63,462 nt of DNA, from NCBI GenBank assembly GCA_000310025.1, contig FN649744.1:472606-536067 (forward strand), given 5' to 3'. Of the stretch, positions 50,830 to 60,648 are shown piece after piece. Each line of letters starts with the position of its first letter. Within the stretch, counting starts at the first letter, position 1. The translations under genes were made by a program, and so were the position numbers. The notes under the pieces are model-generated. The model was not told where the DNA came from. It searched no databases and saw nothing but the letters and a program-made list of their open reading frames with translations. The DNA comes from Ectocarpus siliculosus. Lineage: Eukaryota; Sar; Phaeophyceae; Ectocarpales; Ectocarpaceae.

Positions 50830-51949
50830 CCCTCCCTGGTTCTTTACGCTAGTAACTAACCACTAGTGGGCATGCACACGCCGGATGTGACGAAAACCCA
50901 AACGGACAAAAAAACCAACGCGAAAAAATAACAGGGGGAAACCCGGCCTCCGGGTCAAACCCCCCACCAATATTCACCGTTCCACCAGATACTGTCACTG
51001 TTGCGCTACCAGAGCAAGATCAAAACATGCATAATACCAGTCGCGCCAGGATCCACGCTCGGAATCTATATCTACAAACGTGGGCGGCGTGCTGTCATAT
51101 TCTTCCTGCATGACGTACCAAGATCATAACCCTGTTTCCAACAACGGCCTATCTCAATTCTTGGTGAGCAATAGCGTAAGACTATCCTGAGGAGTTGGTT
51201 CAAACAACTACCATGCGGCTGCACTACTATCTGTTCTTCAAACAAACATCAGACAAACATCGAAATCGCCCCCCCCCCTCGCTGAAGTAACACAGCGCAC
51301 CGGGGCATAAGGCAATCATCTAACATTTTCTGAGCGACACACAAGCGGCATGCATTTTTCGACAATCCTCTGTTCTCGTCGACGTACAACACTGACTGGT
51401 GTCCCAATTTTTCCTCATACGTTCCTTCAGCGGTTCCAACAGTATCCCAATCCTGCACATTTCGCAACCTGGAAAACGGCTCCACGTGGCCGCAATCAAG
51501 AAGGGTTTCAACCAAATGACTACCAGGAAAATACTGAACATGTGGACGCGAAGGCCTCCGAGAAACACGAAACACCCTCCCTGGCTCTTCAACCAAAGTG
51601 CACTCATGACAACTAACGAGGATCACCAACTTCGCTACGAATACCATCAAACACCAAATACCGTCAAGAAAGAAGTGCCAATCCAGCACTGTGATGCGTG
51701 TTGCTCCCCTCCCAGCGCTCGTCCCGGCCTGTAGCCTCGCCAGAAAAGGAGTTCCCGTTTTAGCATCACGAGGCAAATACCCTCCCCCCCACCCGTGCCG
51801 CGGGGTTCCCCCTCACGCCCTTTCCGGCGCGCCACGGGGCTGCTTCGATTTTCTCCCCCCCTCACGCCCCGTCGGACGCGCCATGGGGCCTTAGATTTTT
51901 TTTCCTCCTCGCACCCCGTCCGACGCGCCATGGGGCTGCATTGATTGTT

Positions 51950-52465
51950 GCCCTCCCGCGCCCCTCCCGTCGCGGCTGCGAGCACACGGCCCTCCCGCCG
52001 TGTTATTTGGTTGTCGCCCTCCCGCGCTCCTTCCGTCGCAGCTATGAGCACACGGCCCTCCCGCCGTGTTATTTGGTTGTCGCCCTCCCGCGCCCCTTCC
52101 GTCGCAGCTATGAGCACACGGCCCTCCCGCCGTGTTATTTGGTTGTTGCCCTCCCGCGCCCCTCCCGTCGCGGCTGCGAGCACAAGGCCCTCCCGCCGTG
52201 TTATTTGGTTGTTGCCCTCCCGCGCCCCTCCCGTCGCGGCTGCGAGCACACGGCCCTCCCGCCGTGTTATTTGGTTGTCGCCCTCCCGCGCCCCTTCCGT
52301 CGCAGCTATGAGCACACGGCCCTCCCGCCGTGTTATTTGGTTGTCGCCCTCCCGCGCCCCTTCCGTCGCAGCTATGAGCACACGGCCCTCCCGCCGTGTT
52401 ATTTGGCTGTCGCCCCCCCACGCCCCTTCCGTCGCGGCTATGGGCACACGGCCTTGCGGCCGGTT
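51950..52465. repeat. Minisatellite, 66-bp unit, about 7.8 copies, in the small LTR element
   Basis: Units start at 51950, 52016, 52082, 52148, 52214, 52280, 52346 and 52412 with few changes. Because 66 is a multiple of three, several frames on both strands are open across it and encode 22-residue repeats. A more degenerate version extends left to about 51800. Confidence 0.92.
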
Positions 52466-52755
52466 TTCTGTGTCTCCACCCTTCCACGCTGCTGCAATGG
52501 TGCCATCTTCACCATCTCCTGCTGCTGCTGTTGTGTGTGGATGGAGCGCGCGCAGTGACTCAAGCGGCTGTGGTGTATTTCCTCCGCCTCTTCTTACAAG
52601 GCCTCACGTGCTACATCCGGCTCCTCGTCATCGCTCGATCGCCAGGACTACCTACAGGGTCTGCACGATACTGACCGATGCCCCCGCTTGTTGCACCGAT
52701 ATTATCTACTGCCTCACCCCACCGTGTCTTTCTTCCCATGGCCCCACGATTAGCT

Positions 52756-53541
52756 TCACCTGGTTGCTTTGATGGCGCATCGACGGCGTCGTGGGGATGC
52801 ATGCTGCCCCAGCTCTCTAGACGAAAGCATTTTCTCGCGGTCAACAGGCGCACTTGGTGTGCCGTCTGCGGCACCCCCTCCAGCGCCGCACAGCTCTTCT
52901 CGGCGTGATGAGTACGTTGCTCTGACTCTTCGGCAAGTGCCTCGAGCGGCGGCTGCATCTCTACCAGCGTTGCCTATGTTGTAGAGGTATTCGGTGTTCT
53001 GGAATCTACCAAACCCACCGTTAGCAGGGACCTGAAATGCCCATATCGGTTCGCCTTCCGCAACCGGCCGACTGCTGATGATCTCTTCTGCAGCCGTGTA
53101 GCCTATGCAAGCGCCCACCGCAGCAGGCTGCTCTTGGGATGATGACCCCCTGACGCCCCCGCTGCCCGGTCCTATGCCCAGGTCCGCTCCAGCAGGGATC
53201 CTTGGCGCTACCGGGCAGGTTCCCGGTCTGGTGCTTCTTCCCCCGTGCTGTGCGGGCGGCGTGATTCCGTCGTTGTGCGGCCCCTCTTCCAGCAGGCCGC
53301 GGGCAGACGTACCACCCGTAACGACAGCGCCCACCGTGGCGCCGCCGGACTCCCCCTCCTTCTCTAACTTTCCGAGGGTGGTTCGGAGTAGCCCTGCCAG
53401 CTGCTGTACCTCGTCCGTCAGGCCTGAAACTTTGCTCTCCAGGTTGTCAACCCTGCCCTGCGTACTAGTGGTGACGTCGGCAGCCTCTGCTGCAACATCG
53501 GCGCCACCCATCTCCAGCACGGGTTCCCTCGAGGGATACAC
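52756..53541 (-). CDS. Gag-like protein of the small LTR element (about 261 codons)
   Basis: The only long frame in element sense that is not built of repeats. It begins within 8 bp of the 5' LTR; the first codon there is GTG, so the true start may be elsewhere. It has a coiled-coil segment (LESKVSGLTDEVQQLAGLLR) near residue 35, then Gly/Pro/Ala-rich sequence, a more ordered block (FQVPANGGFGRFQNTEYLYN) and a basic tail. No zinc knuckle or enzyme motif is visible. The Gag assignment rests on position and the coiled coil only. Confidence 0.45.
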   Translation of the reverse strand: MYPSREPVLEMGGADVAAEAADVTTSTQGRVDNLESKVSGLTDEVQQLAGLLRTTLGKLEKEGESGGATVGAVVTGGTSARGLLEEGPHNDGITPPAQHGGRSTRPGTCPVAPRIPAGADLGIGPGSGGVRGSSSQEQPAAVGACIGYTAAEEIISSRPVAEGEPIWAFQVPANGGFGRFQNTEYLYNIGNAGRDAAAARGTCRRVRATYSSRREELCGAGGGAADGTPSAPVDREKMLSSRELGQHASPRRRRCAIKATR

Positions 53542-53548
53542 TCTAGAG

Positions 53549-53785
53549 TGTTAGTATACCCTTGTAAGTGTGTTGAAGATGATGGTATCACTTGTATTAG
53601 GGAGAGCAGACACGATCAGGACGCAGCGGGAGAGAGAGAGTGCCACGACACAGCAAGCACTCCCGCAGGGTCGAGCCCCGTGGATCAACCATGAAACCAA
53701 CCCAGGGGACTATCAATTCCTATCTGCGTAGCCAATTCCTACAGTCCCGTTGGAATATTCTCATCCGCTCATGCACACACGAACA
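53549..53785 (-). repeat. LTR (5' LTR in element sense), small LTR element
   Basis: 237 bp, the same length as its partner and nearly identical to it. Confidence 0.88.
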
Positions 53786-53790
53786 CAACA

Positions 53791-54163
53791 CGACGGCGGT
53801 TGCATCGCGAGGGCTCCGCATTCGCGCACTCTTGGTTGCGTCCAACCTTGGTGTGGGTTGTTGTGTGTGTTGTTCTTGCTATTGCTGCTGCTGCTGCTGC
53901 TGCTGCTGCGAGGCAGATTATACTATAATGCAACCAAGGCAATCTCATAAAATGGTCCTCATTCCTCTACACTCACTCTTCGTGCTTGTGCGAAGCCTCA
54001 TGCTGCAAGGCGGTGCCCTCGTCGACTCCTGAACCGTCGCCGAAGTTGTGTCCGCAGCGGCAAACAAACTCCATGCCATCCGCTCGCTCTCGGCAGACGC
54101 GGTTTAGCCAAGCCGTCTTGTCGAAGGGGGTTGTTGATAGGAATCTCCTCCCCACGGAGACTG
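53791..54163 (-). pseudogene. Part of a minus-strand frame with a zinc-finger-like end, split by the gypsy element
   Basis: Minus strand from 54163 to a TAA near 53973 reads through FDKTAWLNRVCRERADGMEF to a Cys/His block (CRCGHNFGDG, then ALQHEASHKHEE). The same frame is open on the far side of the gypsy element (63222 rightwards, with an ATG near 63236), so the gypsy insertion cut one frame. The Cys-Cys-His-His spacing looks like a BED or C2H2 type finger. A (CTG) tract lies at about 53885-53912 and the 13-mer ATTATACTATAAT at 53915-53928. Confidence 0.35.
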
Positions 54164-54628
54164 TGTAGCAAGTGGAGAGACTGTAATCTGAGAGGGATCC
54201 TGTGACTTGAGAAGGTCTTGTAGGAAAAGACTCGAGCTTCTGGTTCAAGGCTCGCAGGGGTCACATATGCACATATCTGGTTTCTGAGAGGATCCCACGC
54301 ATGACTAAATGGTGACTAAACAGCTACCGACCTGTTGGTAGCAGTCTCTCGCTCTTGCACCGAGTTCGAAGGAGCGCTTGAACAGCGGTAGAGAAAGCCT
54401 AGAAGGAGGCTTGTGGAACGTGGAGAAGGTCTCCGGTCGTGGATACGGTATTCGCTTTGATTATTGCTAAGCACAAGTGCCAACAAAGGAAGTGAGCAGC
54501 GTGTGCGCGGGCGACACGCTCTACAAGGAGCTCTGCGGAATGTACAGGACTATACAGCACTCTATGGGAATAATGCAAACCTCCCAAAGGTGCAACTCCT
54601 TGAAACCGTAACTAAATTAACCGTGACA
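54164..54628 (-). repeat. 3' LTR of the gypsy element
   Basis: 465 bp, two mismatches to the other LTR. Left flank ACTG. Confidence 0.95.
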
Positions 54629-54636
54629 TCCCCCCT
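54629..54636 (-). promoter_or_regulatory. Polypurine tract (plus-strand primer)
   Basis: In element sense AGGGGGGA lies directly before the TG of the 3' LTR, as expected for plus-strand DNA priming. Confidence 0.8.
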
Positions 54637-55755
54637 AGCATGAACAGCTATTTGTCAGCTGTCACATGCTAAACGGTAGCGGGAATTGCGGACACCGCAA
54701 AGTGGCGCACTTCCTCTTGAAAAACTACCATGCGATGCCTATAAGTTGGACCGAAAGTTCGACCGAGAATATCGAGAGGGGACAGCGAAAAAACCTACAT
54801 AAAAACCGCTCGTCTCGACATTCTCACTGCGCGTTGAACAGGCCCGACATCGACTTGTGCGAAGGAAAAACCCGGTGTCCGGGAGAAACCCTTCGCCCCC
54901 ATCCCGAGAGCCAAAGAATTCAGGCCAGCGACCGAAAACACCAAGTGCCACTTGGACGTAAAATACTCTTACAAAAAACCGTCCTTCACTTGGTGAATTC
55001 ACTGTAGTGGCTGGCCCGACCCTCATCTACAGCGCGGGAAAAACCTGGCCATCCAGGGATAATCCCATTGCGCAAAGCACCTACAACACCAAACCAAAAC
55101 CAAAACCACACCGCAGCTGCAACCGTACAATTCGATCACTGCGATGGCACTCGTACACCTACGACACAAAATCAACACACTCCACGCATCAAGACGCCAC
55201 TACGAAGTGCCCACAAGGGTGCCACCGGGTACTGCAAAATCAGCAACCAGGTATCAAATCCTCCGGCTATACAAGTACAATCAGGACACACATAACACTC
55301 AAAATACCCTACGCTTCACAAGGGCTAAATAAAATAGTACGTCTAGACACGCGAAACAATCTACTCGCCAAAAGGAAACCGTGAACTACGCGCGCTACGG
55401 CAAGGTACACACTCCAAACTAGCTATCTATCGGGAGAATCAGAACGTGCCGACTAGTGTACGGGTATTGTAGAACTACCTGCATACGGACGCACTATTCC
55501 TAGGGCTTCCAACTACCACCCACACGCATCGGGGGAATCAGCGCGTACCGACCGGTGTACGGGCATCGTAAGACTGCCTGCATACGGACGCACTATCCCT
55601 AGGAATCAACACCTACATCCTACCACCCAACGCAGCGCAAAACCGACTCGTGTACTGGCGTCTCTGGACCACCTGAAAACGGCCGTGCCCCGTCTAAGAA
55701 ACGAACGTTCTGCAATCGAAAGGCACCATAGTCCGGCCACGCAAGCCATTGGCCG
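54637..55755. other. Gypsy element 3' non-coding segment
   Basis: 1.1 kb between the integrase stop and the purine tract. Two imperfect repeats of about 120 bp (GGGGGAATCAG or GGGAGAATCAG, then ACGGACGCACTATTCCTAGG-like) lie at about 55425-55610. No protein frame is supported. Confidence 0.6.
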
Positions 55756-56901
55756 CTACTTCGCCAGTCGCTCCAGCTCTCGGCGGGAGAGCTCTTCCCA
55801 GTTCTGGTCGTTGTAACGTACACGCCAGTAAGGGTGGAGATAGTCGTACACCTGGCCTTGCAACCTGATTCCTCCATCCAGCTCCTTCCAAAAGGTGAAA
55901 CCTATCGGAAACAGCTTCAGAGCTTCGGCGTGCGACAGCGGGGCACGGGACTTGGGTAAGACAGGCAAAGGATCGGTGGCGCGTTGCGGGTAGTACAGAT
56001 GCCACAGTGCGACGAAGCCATCCAACTGAAGGGGCGTGAAACTCTGCAGCATGACCTCTTCTGACACCCAGTCCGACACCACCCCATTTCCAGACATCCC
56101 CTTATACTCCCAAACTAACTGAGCGCCAGAGGTTGATCGGGTTCTATGGCAGTCCACAATGGAGACAAATCCCAACATCTCTGCGGCCCCCGCAGGGAGT
56201 TTGAAATCGGATCCCCAAGCGTAAGTCGCGAACTCGTCGGCGATGGAATGTCTGAGCGAGGGGGGTCGAAGGTGGAAAGGCTTAACATCGGCGGTAGACA
56301 CTCTCCGGCTACGCTTCTTTCTACCCTGCATGCTGACTCCTACACTAAGACCCGGTTGTATCACGTCCGTTACTTTCCAGGGCCCTGTGTACAAGTCGTG
56401 CTGCAGCTTCCTCCCTCTGCGATCTCGGTGTCGTCGACTGTCGGTCTCGCGGACCAGCACTAAGCTGTCCTGTCCCACCGCCACTCCTGCGGATGACCTC
56501 TCGATCGACGCGTTGGCTTTCGCCCGCGCCGCTACTTGCAACTCGTGGCGCTTCTCGAGTGCCAGCCGTACTTCGCGGAGATGCTGCTTGCGTCGCTCCA
56601 CGAAATTGTCAAGGCCTCGCTCCTGTCCTGCCTCGTCTGTGAGAGGCACTAACGAGTCCAAAGTCGTGCGGGGCTTGCGGCCGAACAGCAGCTCGAAAGG
56701 GGTCATGTGGGAGGGGAGCGAAGTGTCTGGCAGCGTACGCTTGATCCAAATCGACGGTGAAACATACTCGTCCCACCTGTCAGGCCACGACCTACACAGC
56801 TCCGCCAATAGCTCCTGGAGCCATCCCCCCCAAGCCTCTCGACAGACCCCTGACCTCGTGGATGATCCGCAGGGCCAAACACGATGTCTGCATGCAACCA
56901 C
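55756..56901 (-). CDS. Integrase C-terminal part with GPY/F, chromodomain-like and Tudor-like modules
   Basis: This frame continues the integrase after a break at the C7 run 56825-56831; its first 24 or so codons are read out of frame. It has the end of the integrase core (HMTPFELLFGRKPRTTLDSL), a coiled helix, the YTGPWKVTDVI module (GPY/F type) and a basic VSTADVKPF. Then comes a block resembling a chromodomain (IVDCHRTRS, LVWEYKG, SDWVSEEVM). Last is a 45-residue end resembling a Tudor-type fold (GQVYDYLHPYWRVRYNDQNW, EELSRRELERL). In other Ty3 elements such tails steer integration to particular chromatin. Domain calls for the tail are by pattern only. Confidence 0.8.
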   Translation of the reverse strand: MVACRHRVWPCGSSTRSGVCREAWGGWLQELLAELCRSWPDRWDEYVSPSIWIKRTLPDTSLPSHMTPFELLFGRKPRTTLDSLVPLTDEAGQERGLDNFVERRKQHLREVRLALEKRHELQVAARAKANASIERSSAGVAVGQDSLVLVRETDSRRHRDRRGRKLQHDLYTGPWKVTDVIQPGLSVGVSMQGRKKRSRRVSTADVKPFHLRPPSLRHSIADEFATYAWGSDFKLPAGAAEMLGFVSIVDCHRTRSTSGAQLVWEYKGMSGNGVVSDWVSEEVMLQSFTPLQLDGFVALWHLYYPQRATDPLPVLPKSRAPLSHAEALKLFPIGFTFWKELDGGIRLQGQVYDYLHPYWRVRYNDQNWEELSRRELERLAK

Positions 56902-59900
56902 CTACACAGGTGCCTCACTACCTCCGCTCCGAACTCTGAACCCCCATCGCAGCGAATGGTTTTTGGAACACCGAAGGTCAGGCATAGCTCGATCAAGACG
57001 CGCGCAACGCCTACTGCCTGCTTTGTCTCTAACGGGAAACCGAAAGGGAACTTAGAGGCGCGGTCTACCACGAGCAGAACGTAGTTGTTGCCGGTCAGCG
57101 ACGGCGTGTCAATCTTGAGGATATCCATTTGCAGCTCATCCCACGGCTCGAGCGGTCTACCTGGCATCATGGCTACCCGTCTGCTCTGCGGTCTCTTGCG
57201 TCTACGACAACTACACGACAACACGTACTGTCGGGTGTCTCGCGTCATCGTGGGCCAGTGGAAATGATCTCGCAGTAAGGACAAAGTTGCTCCCGTCCCT
57301 GCATGACCATGCAGCGTGTGTACCAGAGCGATGATGTCTGCTACCATGGAGTCGGGGATAGTGGGCAGTTTCCTACCCTTACCATCCACGTACCGGATAA
57401 CATCATCTTCACCTAGGTCGTACCGCTTATCCGCCCTTCCCCCCTGGCTAGTGTTCGCATTCTCATTCAAACTCTTGCGAACCTGACCCAAGAGAGTGTC
57501 GTCTCGTTGCCGTTGAGCCAGCAGGGCTGGCTTGGTGAGCACCTGTGCAGTCGAGTCGATGACTGCCGTTCCACTCCAGCCTGGTCCTGAGGACGACCTC
57601 GGAACCTCCCCCCGTGCAGCAAGCACTTCGCCGATGTCGTCATGGCCCGGTTGGACGGGTAACGGTGGAAGCGTCGGGAGCGGGGGCACCGGGTCTGCCG
57701 ACTCGACTGGCGTAGGGCCGGCCGCCATCCTGCTCGGTAGACGCCCCGTCTCCCCGACCGGTGGCAACTGTACGTCGCCGATGGGCCGCAGACGTACGGA
57801 CGGCGTGCGGGATCGGCCGCTTCTACGGGGGCCGCCTGACTCAGCATCCAACGCCGCGCACGTCGCAAAAGGCAACACTCGGAGGGCGGAAAGGTTAGCG
57901 TCAACCGCCTCCAGGGCGGAATGTGAGGCACGATCATGGACAACCGCGTCCTCTGCTGGTTCTGCCTGTACGGGGTCTAGTTCAGCCAACCTTACACCAT
58001 CCAGCTCTGGGCCAAGAGGCTCTACTGCAGCGCCGGCAACCGCCGACGACATGTCATCCGGGAAAGAGTCGTCGACGTCCACCACGGCTGGACCAGCGAT
58101 AGGTAGCCGAGAGAGAGCGTCAGGCACCACGTGCTCCACTCCCGCTTTCCACTCCAACACCATGTCGTATTCCATGAGCCGAACCGCCCACCTGTGCAAC
58201 TTGGGGCAGAGCTCTCTACTTCGGAAAAGCCACGTCAGTGCGGAACAATCGGTCACCAGCTTGAACTGCCTACCCGCGAGGTACGGCCGCAAGTGTTCAA
58301 CCGCCCACAACACGCCCATGCACTCCCTCTCGGTAGGGCCCCTTCTGGCGTCCGTCTGCGAAAACCTGTGACTCGCAAATGCTACTGCTCTTGTCGCGCC
58401 GTCGATCGTCTGCATGAGTGAAGCTCCTACGCCTAGCGTGCTAGCATCGGTGTGCAGCTCAAAGGGCCGCTCGAGGTCGGGGAAGGCGAGCACGGTTGGG
58501 GAAGCCAAAGTGGCTCGCAACGACCGAAAAGCGTCTTCTTCTGCAGCGGTCCAAGGGATAGCAAGCTTGCGAGCACGTTTCGAGGCGAAGGCTTTGTTGC
58601 GCAAGATGTTGGTGAGTGGTGCCGCCGTCAGACTGTAGTTGGGTACAAACTGCCGAAGGTAGCCGGTCAAACCCAAAAAAGTGCGCAACCCCTCTACCGT
58701 ACACGGGCGAGGCATGTGGGCAATCGCGTCGAGCTTGGACGGGGCAGGGTAGAGACCCGTCCCGTCAATGATCATGCCAAGAAACTCCTGAGACGCAGCG
58801 CCAAAGATGCATTTCGCGAAGTTTACTGACAATCCCGCAGCTAAGAGGCGTGTCAGAACGAGCGTAAGGGTGGCCAGGTGTTCTTCCCACGTATCACTAG
58901 CGATGAGGATGTCGTCAAGCCAGCTAAACACACCAGGCAGTTGCCCCAAGGCCGACTTTACTCTACGCGTGAAAGCCGCCGGCAGCACCGTCAATCCGAA
59001 ACCCGCGCGAGTGAACTCCCAAAGCATACCATCAGCGTCTCGAAAGGCCGTTTTGTAACGGTCCTTCTCGGCAATTTCCATCTGGTGAAAACCTGAGGCG
59101 AGATCTAGCTGCGTGAAATACTTTTTGCCTTTCAAACCGTCGAATATCGTTTGCATGTCGCCTAGACCTCCGCTATCCGAAACCAAGAGTTTGTTGAGCT
59201 CACGCCAGTCGATGCACAGCCGTAGGGTACCGTCTTTCTTCTTCACGCACAAGCATTGGGCTGCCCACGGGGGCATGGATTGCCGTATCACCCCCCGGTC
59301 AACTAACTGTTGTATCTCGGCTCGAATCATACGACGTTCTTCAGGAGAAAAACGTCGTTGCTTGGCTGCGAACGGAGTGCAAAACTCGTTGATCAGAGGA
59401 AGCTCTAGCTCACCGTTCATGCAAGCAGGCACACACTTCGGATCGATGGGAAACAGGCCATCTTCGATGAAAGCAGCAAGCACGTTGACCAGCTGCTGCT
59501 TCTTGAGTGACCCTAGCGTCCCCAGGTTGGCATCCTCTACACGAACTCGCGGGCTGGGATCGACGGCCGGGCTTGGATCGGGGGGCGGGTTGGCCTCTCG
59601 CGGCGGCAACGGCGGATCGGCGGCAGCAGGGGTGGCATCGAAAAGGGAGTCAAAACCCGGGCGGTCCCGAACGTTGAGAGCTATCATGCGAGCTATCACG
59701 CGGTTACCCTCGACCGGCACCGTCTCTTTACCACGATTGACAAGCTTGCAGTAGACAGGCGGCCCTGGAATCCACCACATCACTGAACGAGCAACTCCTA
59801 CTACCGCATCTTGCTCGAGATCAAACCGCGCTGTCGGCAGGACCATCACGAGCTGTCTGTCCTGCGGTTGGGGCCCTATTGCAGCAGCCTCTACCGCGCG

Positions 59901-60182
59901 TGCCGTAAAGCCCTCCACCGCGGTAGCCTCGGGAACCTGACGCACGTCCCACTCGAAAGAGCTGTCGTCTTCCCACACGATGTCTTCATAGCTGGGAACG
60001 ACTGTGGGAACAGCAGGCGGCTCTAACACGGGGGTGGTCTCGAAGGCAGTGAGCAGACTAAACCGGTCCCGTGCTAGGCAGAGGGGGCTAGCAGCAGCCG
60101 GGGCGTGTGGTGCAGCGTCTAAGAAACGGTACCCAAGGTGCCGCTGGCACGGGCCTAAAGCCTTTGCCAGGGCTAAAGTCAA
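56703..60182 (-). CDS. Pol: reverse transcriptase, RNase H, integrase zinc region and catalytic core
   Basis: About 1,160 codons. Early sequence links to the protease. RT motifs include CVKKKDGTLRLCIDWRELNK, TQLDLASGFHQ and WLDDILIAS (58906-58925, Asp-Asp catalytic pair). RNase H has FELHTDASTLGVGA (about 58463) and the later TDCSALTWLF. The integrase zinc region is HTLHGH to LSCSC near 57310-57200, with one residue between the two cysteines instead of the usual two. The core has MDILKID, RCDGGSEF and VERL with the second Asp and the Glu 35 residues apart, the D,D-35-E signature. Directly after the Glu the frame is lost at a C7 run. The frame begins without ATG, overlaps the protease by 95 bp and is +1 to it. 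Confidence 0.9.
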   Translation of the reverse strand: MTLALAKALGPCQRHLGYRFLDAAPHAPAAASPLCLARDRFSLLTAFETTPVLEPPAVPTVVPSYEDIVWEDDSSFEWDVRQVPEATAVEGFTARAVEAAAIGPQPQDRQLVMVLPTARFDLEQDAVVGVARSVMWWIPGPPVYCKLVNRGKETVPVEGNRVIARMIALNVRDRPGFDSLFDATPAAADPPLPPREANPPPDPSPAVDPSPRVRVEDANLGTLGSLKKQQLVNVLAAFIEDGLFPIDPKCVPACMNGELELPLINEFCTPFAAKQRRFSPEERRMIRAEIQQLVDRGVIRQSMPPWAAQCLCVKKKDGTLRLCIDWRELNKLLVSDSGGLGDMQTIFDGLKGKKYFTQLDLASGFHQMEIAEKDRYKTAFRDADGMLWEFTRAGFGLTVLPAAFTRRVKSALGQLPGVFSWLDDILIASDTWEEHLATLTLVLTRLLAAGLSVNFAKCIFGAASQEFLGMIIDGTGLYPAPSKLDAIAHMPRPCTVEGLRTFLGLTGYLRQFVPNYSLTAAPLTNILRNKAFASKRARKLAIPWTAAEEDAFRSLRATLASPTVLAFPDLERPFELHTDASTLGVGASLMQTIDGATRAVAFASHRFSQTDARRGPTERECMGVLWAVEHLRPYLAGRQFKLVTDCSALTWLFRSRELCPKLHRWAVRLMEYDMVLEWKAGVEHVVPDALSRLPIAGPAVVDVDDSFPDDMSSAVAGAAVEPLGPELDGVRLAELDPVQAEPAEDAVVHDRASHSALEAVDANLSALRVLPFATCAALDAESGGPRRSGRSRTPSVRLRPIGDVQLPPVGETGRLPSRMAAGPTPVESADPVPPLPTLPPLPVQPGHDDIGEVLAARGEVPRSSSGPGWSGTAVIDSTAQVLTKPALLAQRQRDDTLLGQVRKSLNENANTSQGGRADKRYDLGEDDVIRYVDGKGRKLPTIPDSMVADIIALVHTLHGHAGTGATLSLLRDHFHWPTMTRDTRQYVLSCSCRRRKRPQSRRVAMMPGRPLEPWDELQMDILKIDTPSLTGNNYVLLVVDRASKFPFGFPLETKQAVGVARVLIELCLTFGVPKTIRCDGGSEFGAEVVRHLCRWLHADIVFGPADHPRGQGSVERLGGDGSRSYWRSCVGRGLTGGTSMFHRRFGSSVRCQTLRSPPT

Positions 60183-60582
60183 GCAAACTACTGTTTCCCC
60201 GAAAGAAATCCGCTCCTAATATGAACCCGCATGGCAACCCTTCTACGACACGCACGTCCACGCTCCTTACTCGTGCATCACCCTGGAACAGTATCGGCAA
60301 CACTACTGATCCTAAGATGCGCATCGGTGGTGTCTGACTGTCATGAGGGTTGGCTGCTTCCAAAGCCCCTGCTCTACTCACATCCAAACTGCGCCGGAGA
60401 AGTCGCTTAAGCCCACGCCAAAACGGAAAGGGAACGTTTCTACCACCGCCAGCGCCGGTATCCAACAGGATTTCCACCGACCGAGGTCGGCGGCGGCGAT
60501 GGCGGTGCCAAACCTGACCCTCTACCCACAACTGGTCTCTACCACTCTTCTCCTTACCGGGCGGGGTGTCCACAGCTGCCAA
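60088..60582 (-). CDS. Retroviral-type aspartic protease of the gypsy element
   Basis: The catalytic loop ILLDTGAGGG (DTG near 60455-60463) is followed by the second hydrophobic glycine motif GFILGADFF, about 85 residues later, a normal spacing. No ATG precedes the DTG in this frame. It shares Gag's frame but is separated from it by two stops (TAG at 60651-60649 and a TGA eight codons on). It must therefore be made by readthrough or shift, or it is inactive. Confidence 0.85.
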   Translation of the reverse strand: MAAVDTPPGKEKSGRDQLWVEGQVWHRHRRRRPRSVEILLDTGAGGGRNVPFPFWRGLKRLLRRSLDVSRAGALEAANPHDSQTPPMRILGSVVLPILFQGDARVRSVDVRVVEGLPCGFILGADFFRGNSSLLDFSPGKGFRPVPAAPWVPFLRRCTTRPGCC

Positions 60583-60648
60583 CGAGTCCCCCAGGCCTGG
60601 GTGTGCCGTGCCTGTGGCGCACCTTCAGGAAGTACCGTCCGGTGCTGC

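Larger units (their letters stand above)
50593..53785 (-). mobile_element. Non-autonomous LTR retrotransposon with one Gag-like frame
   Basis: Two 237-bp direct repeats (50593-50829, 53549-53785), each TGTT...AACA, bound a 2.7-kb interior. The flanks share a 5-bp duplication, CAACA (50588-50592 and 53786-53790). On the minus strand the purine tract CAGGGAGGG (plus-strand 50830-50838) lies directly before the LTR at 50829, which sets the direction. No TGG primer-binding site follows the other LTR, so priming may use an internal tRNA region. There is no reverse transcriptase, integrase or protease frame. It would depend on another element. Confidence 0.88.

Noticed and set aside
51950-52465. 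CRISPR-like array
   Set aside because: The units are contiguous tandem repeats without unique spacers, in a eukaryotic LTR element.
51945-52772. Long plus-strand and minus-strand frames over the 66-bp repeats as proteins
   Set aside because: A unit divisible by three opens several frames at once; no frame shows more support than the others.
56703-60182. Separate cellular reverse transcriptase or integrase gene
   Set aside because: It sits between matching LTRs with primer site and purine tract, so it belongs to the gypsy element.
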